Shown in pieces: positions 47,004 through 58,152 of a stretch of DNA of 64,000 nt. The notes under the pieces were generated by a model. It ran no database searches. It saw only the letters and a list, made by a program, of their open reading frames with translations, and was not told the origin of the DNA. Made by a program: the position numbers and the translations under genes. This DNA comes from Cryptomeria japonica (Eukaryota; Streptophyta; Pinopsida; Cupressales; Cupressaceae): contig NC_081409.1 in NCBI RefSeq assembly GCF_030272615.1, forward strand, positions 647,682,468 through 647,746,467, written 5' to 3'. Numbering within the stretch: the stretch's first letter is position 1; every line of letters starts with the position of its first letter.

Positions 47004-48241
47004 TGTTAGACACAATGTACCACTGAGAGGGGGGTGAATTAGTGGTTTACAAACTTTTCCCTTTGTCTACCCTATTTGTGAATACTAGTTATTATCTTAT
47101 TAACTAGTGGGTCTACTGGTAAGATAAATTAAGAGAATGCAATGCAAGCATACACAAGGGCACATCCCATAACACCAATATATACGAGGAAAACCCAAGA
47201 TGGGGAAAACCTCGGTAAGAAATGGTGTTGGAGTCTAGTGGTACAATCTAGCCTCACCTTTGTCTCTTTGTCCACTTGGTTGTATGTTGGTATTCTCCTT
47301 GTTTACCAATTTACATTTTTCTGCCTTCATACTGGTAGTGTGCATTATATCTTCATGCCAACTGTCTCCATCTATTATGCATCTGTGGCAACACCACTTT
47401 CCATCTACATACCGATAACTCCATTTGTGCAATTGCAGAGCCTCATTTTCTTTTGACTGGTTCTCCTCTCAACCAATTTGCTAAGAAGGAAAAATCACCA
47501 TCTTAATTCTTCCTTCTCTACCTTGGTAGCAAAACATGTATTCTCATGTTCAACTGGTGCACATCTTTGAACATATCCTATGGAGGCTTCCTCATCTTCT
47601 ACATTAATCATCCGGTCTATGCACCCAATTACCTGCCTTTGCTTGTTCTGTCTTATCCTGGAGAGTCATAATGCATTTCTTGTATGTTAGGAGATAGGCC
47701 AAGTAATTACCACTTACTGGTAGAAGTGAATCCTTGTCTCCTACAGGCCAATGACAAAAGAAAATCAGTTATCAACATATTGTGCACATCAACTTCCATT
47801 GTTGCACTAATATGACCTCCTTGTGTGAGTAGCTACATCTCCTACACATAATTCGATAGACATCCCCTTTGTCTACTTTACTAACTTGCAGCAGTCCAAA
47901 CATTGTCGGTCATGTCACCATCCTGTGATGACCTAGTCTTCCGGTGGGAGTCTTGTAGTTTAACCTCCAACTCTTACTGGTAGACTGCACATGCTTCACC
48001 TCCGGTGTTGATGTGATTCTTGTAACATTCCAGTTGGTAGCCACTCAAAGCCAACTCATTACTTATTGGTCATCATACCATACCGGTCTCCAATGCATGT
48101 CTACAACACATGCCAACACTGACTTGTGTACCAGTAACCTGCAATACTTCGCTGACATCATTGTCACCAATACACTTCAATCTCCCACACGGGTTGTATC
48201 CTTCTGTACCGGTTGACATGAATGACAACACAATGCCAACA
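47004..48241 (-). repeat. 5' LTR of element D, internally deleted
   Basis: Both termini match the 2.69-kb LTR at 23015-25704, but about 1.45 kb is missing at about 47262 (sequence equal to 23270 joins sequence equal to 24715). The missing part includes the minisatellite and the promoter region, so this copy could not act as the normal start site. Confidence 0.87.
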
Positions 48242-48691
48242 AGACAAATAGAACAATGGTAGAAGAACTCTTGATCTTAATCGGAACTCCTCTTTGGCAT
48301 TAGTAGATGCTATTCTTCAGCTATTGCAATCATTTGTAATCATTTGTAATCATTTGTAGGACAGTGAGTCCTTCAGGTTTTAGCCCTTTTTTGTATTTGA
48401 GCACTGAGCTCTAGGCAGTGAGCCTGAATGCAAGTGCACTCCTATTTTTGTAATATTATAATACTTCTAATAAAAGTATAATAATATTGTGGGTTCGAAT
48501 CCCACCATGGTTTTTTGCTTTCCGTGTTTCCATGTAAAAATTCTGGTGTTATGGTTTTGTGGTTGATTGGTTTATGTTTCTACACTTTACTTTCATTCTT
48601 ATGCATCCAGTGGTTTAAGAATTAGTTTTATAAATTTGTGAATTGCAGAATATTGATTCACGCCCCCTCTTAGTGTTCATTGATTCCTAGA
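48242..48691 (+). repeat. 5' LTR of element E, second part
   Basis: It matches 58860-59301 after the D insertion. A TAATCATTTG unit is present three times at about 48330-48356 but twice in the 3' LTR. It ends TTCCTAGA where the 3' copy has TTTTGACA. Confidence 0.87.
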
Positions 48692-48692
48692 A

Positions 48693-48706
48693 TTGGTATT
48701 AGAGCC
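48693..48706 (+). other. Primer binding site of element E
   Basis: TTGGTATTAGAGCC, one change from the canonical initiator tRNA-Met site, lies one base after the LTR. Confidence 0.85.
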
Positions 48707-48759
48707 TAGTTCCTCTGAAGAAGCCTAATAGCTTGAGGAAGATCCGGAAGATTGAATCA

Positions 48760-49780
48760 ATGGAGTCTGATTTGTAGAAACAACTTACTGTGGCAATTGA
48801 AGATCGTGATGCAGTGATGAAAGAGAAAAGTATCCTCAGCAGAAGTCAAGATGCTTCTTAAAATTTGATTGAATCTTCGAAGGAACAAGTGAACACATCA
48901 AGAGAGAAGAAAAATGAATTGATGTATAAATGCAAGGAGAAAGAAGAACAAAGCTTTGAGAATCAAGCCCTACAAGACAAGACAGAAGAATATGAGAAGC
49001 TTGCTAGAGATAATGCAGTCCCAAAGAATGAAATGAAATCCATTGTAATGAAGCTGACAAAGGAGATTGAAGACAAAAAGAAGAATGAGAATAATCTGAC
49101 TCGGTCATTGAAGGATAGATTTGAGGAATGTTGCAAGTTTAACTATGAGAATGATCAGTTGAGACTTGAATTGGTGTGATCCAAGAATGATGGGCAAGAA
49201 CTTGAAAGGCAGATCATAATTCTGAGTGATGAAGTTTCCACTGCTAATGAGTACAAAGAAAAAACTAAAACTAGTTCAGCCAGGCTAGATGAGATGCTAG
49301 AAAGTTAGAGAAGTGGAAAAGACATGCGAGGACTTGGATATGAGAAAAGAGAATCCTCTGGTTCTGGACAAAGAAATCATCAGAAGAACAAGAGATCTTT
49401 GGTAAGACACCCTAATGCTTATAAATTCAATGGTAAATGCTTTATTTATAATAAATTCAGTGAAATGGCAAGACAATGTAGAAATAGGATGATGAATAAT
49501 GGTCCTACCTTTACTGGTCAATGTTTCAAATTGAACAACTTTAGTCATAAGTCAAACATGTGCAAAGCATTGATGAAATTTTTTTAAAACAAGAGATGGT
49601 ATGTGTGTGGAATGTTTGGACACATTTATAACCAATGCAGGATGAGACTAAATCAGATGAACTTTAGGCCTATGCAAGGAAATGTTATTTGCTATGCATA
49701 CAACAAATTTGGTCACATTGCAAAATATTGCAGAAGCAAGAATGTGAACAATAATGCTACGGTAGGAAAGAACAAATGAA
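48760..49780 (+). pseudogene. Gag of element E
   Basis: An ATG at 48760 opens a frame stopped five codons later; the frame continues with charged coiled-coil sequence (KLTKEIEDKKKNENNLTRSL) to about 49178 and then four knuckle-like segments. Three have lost a Cys: CFIYNKFSEMARQC, CFKLNNFSHKSNMC and CYAYNKFGHIAKYC; the fourth is WYVCGMFGHIYNQC. Stops are numerous. There is no recognisable N-terminal capsid domain. Close similarity to the Gag at 63121 in element H (PNAYKFNGKCF in both) shows they are related. RNA binding is the likely former role. Confidence 0.8.
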
Positions 49781-50326
49781 ATGAAAAGGGAATAACGAAC
49801 ATTGAAGAGGTAAGAGAGCAGCATAAGAAGATTTGGGTTAAGAAGAAAGATTCAAATGTTCAGAATGGCTCCACACCTGATTCTGGTGTTGGAACCTTAT
49901 CTGGTAACTAGGGCATTTGACCTTAGGGGGAAGCTTCTTATGCAGATCCTTAAAACTTCCTTTCAGAGATCTGTAACCGGCTGAGGAAGGTTGTAGAAGA
50001 TTGAGACTAGTTGTGCAGTTGATATCCAAAAGATTTCATGGCAATCTGAGAATCTGGAGATGAATTCTTGAAGAAATGGGTATCCGGAAAACCTTTAGGG
50101 TTGTGCATTTATTACAACTTAAAGTTAGGTTTTTAGAGGATAAAAATGTATTCTATCAATCATTCTTCACATTGCAAATGAAGAGAAAGAGCAGGAGAGT
50201 GAGGCGAACAAGATTAAATAGCGAAAATAGAGCTTGAAGTGATCCGACAGTGATTCATAGCATCTGGTTGAAATTGAAAAGGTATTTATCCATGTTCGAG
50301 CTATCTGTTTATAAACCTATTTGGAA
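49781..50326 (+). other. Spacer between gag and accessory ORF of element E
   Basis: About 545 bases with no motif; a short Gag tail may extend to about 49990 through stops. No protease, integrase or polymerase sequence occurs, which is where pol would start in an autonomous Copia element. Confidence 0.5.
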
Positions 50327-51826
50327 ATGGCATCATCGTGATCTGGTGTAGCAACTCCATTGATAGTAGAAATCACTGAAAGGGCAAGGCCAGTATTCAA
50401 GAAACATCCGTTGAAATCTGTCAAAGATGATCCAGAAGGAGCATTTTCTTCTCTGTCATATGACATGTTGCATAATGAGGATATTAGGGTATACATTCAC
50501 TGCAATATCAAAGAGCTTGGTAATGCAGACATGCTATCAATATACACCAAGCATATGATGGATAGGATGGGAAAAATGAAGCCCAAATTCAAATCATTGC
50601 AAGACAAGGGTTTCATCTAGTTTTGTTCACTTTCCTGTTTTCGATGATCTCGAATGGGTCAGGTATGTCTTGATCCGAATCTATGATGAGTTTATATGGC
50701 TAGATAGACCTCAAAACATTACAAAGCAATCCATTCAAGCGGTAACCTGTTTAAATGCAACTGGTGAGATCCTTGGTTTGAGACATGTCAAGAACACAAC
50801 AGTGACAGAGGTTACCGGATCCCAGCATGATAACCGATTGATGACAATAAGTGATATCATTGAACATGATGCGAGATTTGTATCAATGGTGATAGGATAT
50901 AAGGTGTACTAGTCCAGCAGACAAAATTCAGTATCTGGTACTGCAATATATGCAGGCTATCAGATACTGAAGGAGGACAAGAGATATGATCTGCTTGGAG
51001 TACTTCTTAGTGAATTAATGAGAAATCTAAAGAAGACTAAGCAAGATAAGAAACATGTTTTCAAGTTTGGTTTCTTGATTATTTGTTTGACACTTTAATT
51101 TTTGAATTAAATTCCCGATATAGGAAAAGTACTGTGGGGTTATGATAAATCGGTGGTAGTACAAATTAAAGAAGGTTTGGAAGGATTGGGTGACATGGTA
51201 GCACAAAAATCTTCTTTGTGGGGTTATTTCAAATCATTTTTGGCTATGATGCATAGAAGAGAAAGAATTCCAAAGGACATTGTTGAAAAATATGAGGATG
51301 CCATCTGCTTCATGGTAGATAAAGATCAATGCCACATGGAGGCAACAGAACCAAGAACTGTATGGATCATGCCCATGGGGCATGAAGTGGATGGAAACAC
51401 ACTTGATGCATGTTCTTAACACCTATTGAGTAAACCGGTAGATGAGAAAGAAGAGAGGTTAAATACTTATAAGGAGAAAGATCTAGACCTACACAAGAAA
51501 TTCACTAAGCCTCCAAGGAAGAGGAAGGTCAGAAAAGAAGTTGAAGAGCTTGCAAAACAAATGGGAGTAATCAAAGAAGCCGTTCAAAGGGCTAGGGAAC
51601 AAAACATTCTGAAGGACATGGTAAAGCCTAAGAAAACAAAACCGGTCTCCACACCTCCCAAGCAAACAAAGCCAAGGCAAACCCAGTCTACACCTACCTC
51701 TGATGTAAAGAAGCCCATTCCTGTACCTATTGTGCAAATCGCACACCCATCCCCATCTTGGATAGGGACCCCCTAGTTTGTGCCTTTTTGTCCTTACAGA
51801 AGAGGAAGGGGATATGAAGGGTCAAC
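50327..51826 (+). pseudogene. Accessory ORF of element E, N-terminal part
   Basis: An ATG at 50327 heads a frame with a stop at codon 5. The sequence shows KPKFKSLQDKGFI, then after a frameshift IRIYDEFIWLDRPQNITKQS, GYQILKEDKRYDLLGVLL, WGYFKSFLAMMHRRERIP, DKDQCHMEATEPRTVWIMPM and a Lys/Pro-rich linker (about 51600-51720). Homologous pieces occur in K on the minus strand. No catalytic motif, membrane segment or signal peptide is evident. It lies downstream of gag where pol or an envelope-like gene would be in other elements. It is cut at 51826 by insert I inside the target duplication TCAAC, and the frame resumes at 56049. Function unknown. Confidence 0.65.
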
Positions 51827-52199
51827 TGCTGCTAAACCCAAATTTGGCCTCTAAGGGCATATTGCGAACTTAAAACTCTCCAATTCTCACAAAGTCGCCT
51901 AAATGTGAAGAAAGAGTTAAAGCCTGCAATGACGTTGAAATGCCAATTTTCGCCAAGGGATACAAAGGAGATAAAGAATGCAAAGTGTCAAAAAAATTAC
52001 AAAACTCCTTCAAATCCTAAAATTCGCACTAAGGGGGGAAATTACATGAGTTTCTAAAAATTGGCAAAATGGGTGAAATCCCCGAAATTCACCAGTATTG
52101 GATAAAATACAAGAGCTAAAACTTGACAAACTCCTCCCATTCACCAGAAATCACACAATGAGGGACAAGTGATAGTTGAAAAGTTTTTAAAATTTGGAA

Positions 52200-52625
52200 A
52201 ACCCCCTCAAAATGCCGAAAATCACATTTTAGAGGGTAAAAGTGTGAAAGGGAAAGAAGTTTGCAAAAGTGCCCAAAATCCCGAAGTTTGCAAAAGTGAC
52301 CAAAATCCCGAAATTCACCATAAAGGGGTGAAAATGTCAAAGTTTTTAAAACTTTCAAAAGTGCCCAAAATCCCAAAATTCACCATAAAGGGGTGGAAAT
52401 GTCAAAGTTTATAAAACTTTCAAAAGTGCCTAAAATACTGAAATTCACCATAAAGGGGTGAAAATGTCAAAGTTTTTAAAACTTTCAAAAGTGCCCAAAA
52501 TCCCAAAATTCACCATAAATGGGTGAAAATGTCAAAGTTTTTAAAACTTTCAAAAGTGCCCAAAAACCCAAAATTCGCCATAACGGGGTGAAAATGTTAA
52601 AGTTTTAAAAACCTTGCAATTGCTC
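52200..52625 (+). repeat. 65-bp tandem repeat in insert I
   Basis: Five units start ATTCRCCATAA at 52313, 52378, 52443, 52508 and 52573, exactly 65 bases apart. Degenerate partial units precede them from about 52200. Each unit holds the inverted motif AAAGTTTTTAAAACTTT and the phrase aaaagtgcccaaaatccc. The units are very similar, so the array is recent or homogenised. Confidence 0.92.
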
Positions 52626-53398
52626 TCAAACCCCCCGAAAATATGAAAATAAAATAGTAAGGCATTAAATTAAAGTTTGTGGACGTGCCATTTAGGCCGA
52701 ATTTCAAAAACGTCCAAGTATGAACTTTTTAAAAAACTTTTCGAATGCCCCTCTTGCCCGAAATTGCCAGGAACAACTAAATTCATGGAAGGAGTAAAAG
52801 CGTTAAAACTTGGGAAATTTTCAAATGACCCTCCAGGCGTTAAATTTAATGTATGTTAAATTAATTTTAATTTTTTGAAATTAATTTATTAAAATGGGAT
52901 TAATAGTTTGTAGGTCGCAGGATGCCATCGTAGAGAACCAGGCGAAGGCCTGAAAATGCAAATCGAAGAGGGATCGCAACCAAGGCCAAGCGCTGGAAGT
53001 TGGAGGAGAAAAGATGTAGTGCAAGATCAAAGAAATGAAGCATTGGGAAGCATGCCACCCAGGAACAAGTTAAAGTTCACCACCAAAGACCGAAGAACAA
53101 TCATGCATTCTCAGGAAGAGTACATAGTTGGATTTAACTCCAGAAGTTCAGTTTTTTAAAAACTGAAACTGTTTTATTATGAACTGCCTGTGGGTCCCGC
53201 GCCAGATATTTTTGTGGACAGTTATGTCCAACTGCCAAATTGACCGAATTAAAGCAAATAGTAGCAGGTAGTTGGAATTGTGGTTGGTTGGATAACTAAG
53301 AATTGATTGGGCATGGGTTAAGGCTGCCAGCGTTTGGATGGCAGGCAACAACCCTTGGATGCAATCAATCCTAGCCTCTGATTCAATATTGTAAAAGC

Positions 53399-53406
53399 TA
53401 TAAAAG
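53399..53406 (+). promoter_or_regulatory. TATA box of insert I
   Basis: TATAAAAG follows a GC-containing stretch and precedes GACAGAGGCC, a typical plant core-promoter layout. It supports reading I as a plus-strand LTR with U3 of about 1.57 kb. Confidence 0.55.
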
Positions 53407-53819
53407 ACAGAGGCCTTTCTTTTCTAAAGAGTTAGATGGTTAGATAGTTAGACAGTTAGAGAGAATTTTGTAGTTGGATTTTAGACTTAGAATAGGTTAG
53501 ATTTTAAGCAGTAGCATAGAGATGTTGCAGAAATTATTGTAATAGGTAGCTGAAATCAATTTATAAACATTGATTTGGTGTTTATTGTCTTGTTTTCATC
53601 CTGTTTGCATGGTTTCTTTCAGCATTTTAGATAGATCTTTCTGTTTTGGATTTGTAGGTATTTGATAGACTCAGGCTCATACCATTGAGGATATACTGAT
53701 TGTGTATCCTTTTGTATGTTTAACCTGAGCCTTTAATTGTGCTTAATTCAATTGAAGATGTCTGTCTGAGCTGTGCCAGAATTGGGTGCTTAGTCGTGTG
53801 TCTCCAGTCTGAAATCTTC

Positions 53820-55505
53820 TGTAATGTCCCCTACTTGGTTCAGGACAGTTTTAACCGTAATTAATCGATTTCCAATATATTTGTAACTTAACTAAATCGA
53901 TTAATAGACAAAACTATCTTAACATGAATCCAACCTAGGATGTTCTACCTTTTCTTTAGTCTATCAAGTATTACCATACTAAATAATTAATCCTATTTTT
54001 GATTTATAAATCATTTACGCATTTATTAATTTTTAATTAATAAATACTTATTGTTATCAATTAATTAATAAATACTTAGTTTTTGTGATTTAATAAATAT
54101 TTATTAATTTACTAATTAATAATTACTTTTTATTATATTAATATTAACTATAATTATTATATTAATATTTATTATTATCCATCTTTATGTCATCCCTCAT
54201 TGATCATTCTAATTATATAGATATATAAATAAGTAAATACAGTAATGTGGCAGACAGATCTGACACATAACAGATCTGGTCTGCCATTCTTATGTTCTTA
54301 TACATTGGCTTTACATATATTTCACTCTTATGCTAATATTATATAATTTGCCTATTTGGGAATTTCCTTTATAAGTCTGCTTAAGATCAGTCTAAAAGAA
54401 TAATTTCTGAGTTATATTCCCACCTAATATCATCAACACTATATAATAATTATAATTAAAGCTTTATTATTATTATTATTAAAATTATATTATTATTATT
54501 AAGTTTATTAAATTCTACATAATGATGATATCGGGCTCCATATATTATGAATATATATATTAAGCACATTCCCATGCATACCACAAAGAACAAAGATGCT
54601 ACTGCTTGTAACTAAATAACAGTTCTGTTCTGATCCCCTCCATTCCTATCCCTTGCAAATTTGTTAACCTCCATTAAATATCATGTAATGTTGATCAGGT
54701 GCATCTCTTAATTTGGAACAGTCATATCCTTTCATTAATCGGGCCTCTTAATTATTTGTTTAATCGTGGCTCTTTATTAACTGATGATTAACGATTAAGA
54801 GTTTAACTGATAATAATTATGGACTTCGGATTTATTAATCCTCAATTGGTTCCTCTTTAAACTATGATAAGGAGAGTAGGTAAATCGCAAGTCATAATCT
54901 TTGCTGATCGGTCTTACTAAAGTGGCACATTTATCTCATCATCTGAATATGTTAGGCTCTTCAATTACTTAATATTGATTCCTCAATGTCTATTCCTAAT
55001 AGTTATATTGGCATCAAATAATACTACAGGCTTACTAAAATCTGTAACGGAATACACTTGTCTTCGGAAATATGGCTTTCCTCTATAGCCAATCGACTTG
55101 CTAAATATTGATATCTTATAGAACATCAAACAAGGTCTCTTCGATAATACGAATTTCCTCTAAACTTTGCACTACATAATTAACTCCTATGAATACTCCA
55201 CCCACTTTTAGGTGTCCTTCACATTCGTTTCTTGATTATTGTCCACTTCCACCTTGTCGTATTATCACACTGCTTCTAATACCCTAATCCGTTATTCATT
55301 TAATAATCTTGGACATTCTTGGGTATGATATTGTATTCAAATAATATTTAATATTGATATGATTAATATTATTTTTATATTAATGAATGATTAATATTAC
55401 TATTACCATCAATAATTAATTACATAATAAATGATAATTTATTATTATGATGAAGAATCACAAAATCTATTATTAATTACATCACCAGGATGTGGGGTTA
55501 TGACA
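53820..55505. repeat. Block J: AT-rich LTR-like segment inside insert I
   Basis: Starts TGTAATGTCCCCTAC, the same kind of start as element A's LTR, and ends GGGGTTATGACA; the middle is very AT-rich with TTATTA and TAATTAATAAATA runs. The flanks TCTTC and ACCCT do not match, so the true ends, or whether it is a solo LTR, remain uncertain. No gene is present. Confidence 0.45.
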
Positions 55506-56043
55506 ACCCTCTCACTTTAGAGGAAAATCGTGAAGTCTCATAAATGAGACGATTTTCCAATATTATTAAATGTTAATTAATAAATGTTTTAATTATCGTA
55601 TTTATTTAATCACAATAATCCAATGTCCAAAGAGGGTTTATGACATGTTCCAAGTCCCTTTGAAGATTGCATCGTTCCTACAAGGTTGTGAGCTATTCTG
55701 GCCAAGTAGGGATTGGTTATGTTGAATCCGTCTACCCGCATACCAATCTTGTTAGTTTTAGGTCTCCTAAACCTTTTCCTTTTGCTCTTTATTACGTAAT
55801 TCAAGAATTGCAACAGACCAGCTTGTTGCAAATCGTAAGTCCCCTTGTGCTCCCAGCAAATCACATCGACCACTGAGTAATCCCACAGTCAAGACCTGAC
55901 AATCAAAACCTTGAGTCATCCCCTTTGATCAACAAAACCAGCATTAGGGATTTCCTTATCTCAAGAGAGGATAGGATGCTCAATGAGTACATTCTATTAT
56001 GTGTTGGTCAGATGAAGTCGTAAGTTCAGTGATTTTAGACACG
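55506..56043. other. Right remainder of insert I
   Basis: Begins with an inverted repeat (ggaaaatcgt ... tgagacgattttcc, 55523-55559). A minus-strand open stretch at 55610-55873 has no recognisable motif. The last 120 bases (TTAGGGATTTCCTTATCTCAAGAG ...) look like a U5 end. No gene can be supported. Confidence 0.4.
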
Positions 56044-56048
56044 TCAAC

Positions 56049-57947
56049 AATACCCAGGCCTCAAAGGGAATATGTTGCAGCCACTACTGAAGATGTAGAG
56101 ACAGAGTCTGATGGAGCAATATGAGAGGTGACGAAGACAACTACCTATGCCAGGGTAGTGAAGAAGCCTCAATCTGGTGGAGCCCACCTGAACAAGAAAC
56201 AAAGAACTGAAGCTGAGCCATTCGGTATAGCCAAATCAAGCTAGAAGCCTAAGTCTAAGCTATATGAAGCTCTACAGTTTGACAAGATAGAAGGTACTTA
56301 TACTATTGTCCCCCCAATGACATTAAATGAAATAGTTGATGAAGTGGTAAAAGAAGGAAACCTGAAGAATATACCTGTATATTATGAGAACTGTGATGAT
56401 AATGATCAAAGAACTATAGAGGAAGCAGTTGTACAGTATATGAATATTTTTAGGAAATCCTTGATAGAGCTATTATCTATGATTCCAAAGGGATTGTATG
56501 ATATTTTGGATGCCAAGAGGGATACAACCATCTTAGAGGATGAAAGAATAAAAGAATATGTATTAGTTAATTTGAGTTTTGTAATTTCTAAAACTGAAGT
56601 TGATAGATTGCTAAAAATCATGCTCGGGAAAATAGATGAAGTGACCAAAGAGACCGCAGCAATTTTGAGACAATTTTTGAAAGAGCACAAATATGATGTA
56701 AATCCAACACAAGATGACACCCAACCGGAAGAGAAGGTACAAGACACCTCCATTCTAGAAGTGCATGCAGTTGTTCCTGATGTGCAGAAAGATTAGTCAA
56801 TTGAGCAAGCAATTCCGGTAGAGCAGACCAATGTGCATGCAGCAATTGATGATGTTAATGATCAGAATGGTGGAGTCTCTAGGGAAGCTGAACAAAATCC
56901 TTTGGTGATAGAAGTTGATTATGAAAAGACAGCTGAGGAGATTGAAGAAGCTGATGAAGAAAAGGGAGAGGTTGATGAAAGAAAGGATGACGATGTTGTA
57001 AAAGATGCTAGTGTAGAGGTGGCAAAAAAGGAGAAAGGAGAAGAGAATGATGATCAGGCTCTAGTGACAGTGGCTAGAGACACTGTAGCAGACAAAGGAA
57101 AACAGGTTATCACTGACTCAGATGATTTCACTCAAGTGCCTATAGATCTAAGTTCACTATCTCCTATCCAAGCATTGAAGCTTGCAACTCTTGCTCAAGC
57201 AAAAGCAAGTGAGGACTTACTCAAGTCTCACACCACAAACAAAGAGTTGATAACGCTGGCCATGGATGTGTTAGAGAAAACTTTGCCATCATTCAAACCA
57301 GATACAACTGATACTCCCTCCGGTAAGCTTAGAAGCATGCTCAATGCAGTAGAATCTCATTTTGTGTCTTTGGAGAAAGCACCAGATACAAAATTTTTGA
57401 CTCAGTTTAATGCTATGAGATTGAGGATAATTTTAAAGATGATTGAGGGAGATAGGGTGAGTTTAATAATTGTTATAAAGAATATACAAGATGCATTAGA
57501 TGAAGGTGGTCAAATATATATGTCATGTCCAATTTTGCCTAAGTTTACTACTGACATTGACAAGAAAATAAAAGAGTGTGAAGGCTAGTTAGCTAGCATA
57601 TCTCAATCTTATGCACGTCAATCAGTCCCAGCTAGAAATTTTGAATTTCAAGTTATGAGTATACTTGATATGATTAAGAGTTTAAATCAGGAAAAAAGGA
57701 CATAATTTTAGGCAGAGTGGGAGAAGTAAGAAGTCTTATCACTCCACGGATAGATGCATTGATCAATAGTAACCAAGATGCAATGATTGCTCGAAACAAG
57801 AGTGTTCTGGCAGATCGAAGAGGAGTAGAGATGCACACCTATCTTCTCAATTGTCTAATCAATATTTTGGAGAATTTGAAGAAGGGTTGGGATGATCACC
57901 TGTTGTCCCTAAAAACATTTTTTGCTGATATCTTCAAATTTTTGTAG
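56049..57947 (+). pseudogene. Accessory ORF of element E, C-terminal part
   Basis: The frame resumes with IPRPQREYVAATTEDVETES, a basic patch, then a block shared with K (TIEEAVVQYMNIFRKSL, PKGLYDILDAKR), a long acidic region (about 56880-57060, EEIEEADEEKGEVDERKDD) and a helical domain (LSPIQALKLATLAQAKASED ... IILKMIEGDRV) to a stop at 57588. After a frameshift a final helix-rich stretch, VRSLITPRIDALINSNQDAM to FFADIFKFL, ends at 57947. Both parts together would encode about 1,100 residues. No known enzyme motif. The mix of conserved blocks and acidic/basic linkers suggests a structural or nucleic-acid-associated protein; this is inference. Confidence 0.6.
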
Positions 57948-58152
57948 CTGTATATACCCCTATATATAAATTTTGGTGGATTCCTATCTTTGGCATTGTT
58001 GTCAAAGTGGGAGAGAGCGAAGTGAAAAATGGAGTATACTCTCAAGGGTAGCTCATTGATTTGTTGATGTTGAGGTATTACAATTTTGGTTTTGTAGACA
58101 GTTTTGATAGTGTCATTTTTCACAATGTTGCCATCATGCCAAAAGGGCAAAT
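57948..58152 (+). other. 3' untranslated end and polypurine tract of element E
   Basis: Contains GGCATTGTTGTCAAAGTGGGAGAGAG at about 57992-58017 and, just before the LTR, GCCAAAAGGGCAAAT (58138-58152). These parallel the GTCAAAGGGGGAGAG and AAAGGGGAAGAT tracts of element C. Confidence 0.75.

Larger units (their letters stand above)
23015..48241 (-). mobile_element. Element D: minus-strand gag-only Copia-type LTR element, split by element C
   Basis: Ends are TGTTAGACACAATG (23015, the 3' end of the minus-strand LTR) and ATGCCAACA (48241, start of its 5' LTR). The flanks AGAGA and AGACA are a decayed target duplication. On the minus strand the order is 5' LTR (48241-47004), primer site (47003-46990), Gag relic (46930-45204), non-coding interior, and, beyond element C, a polypurine tract (25722-25705) and 3' LTR (25704-23015). 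Excluding C, the interior is only about 3.4 kb with no pol motif, so D is non-autonomous. Confidence 0.85.
51827..56043 (+). mobile_element. Insert I: solo-LTR-like insertion in the E accessory ORF
   Basis: TCAAC occurs at 51822-51826 and again at 56044-56048. Removing the insert and one copy of TCAAC joins the two halves of the accessory ORF in frame, strong evidence that these are the ends. The insert starts TGCTGCTAAACCC and ends TTAGACACG (one change from a CA end). It has a 65-bp repeat array, a TATA box at 53399 and leader-like sequence, but no gene, so it is probably one long LTR (about 2.5 kb) enlarged by block J. Confidence 0.7.

Noticed and set aside
54100-54560. AT-rich (TTA)n and TA runs as a possible origin or scaffold-attachment region.
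   Set aside because: Only base composition supports it; it is part of AT-rich LTR-like block J.
53820-55505. Block J as a solo LTR with target duplication.
   Set aside because: The ends look LTR-like, but the five-base flanks (TCTTC and ACCCT) do not match, so a clean insertion is not supported.
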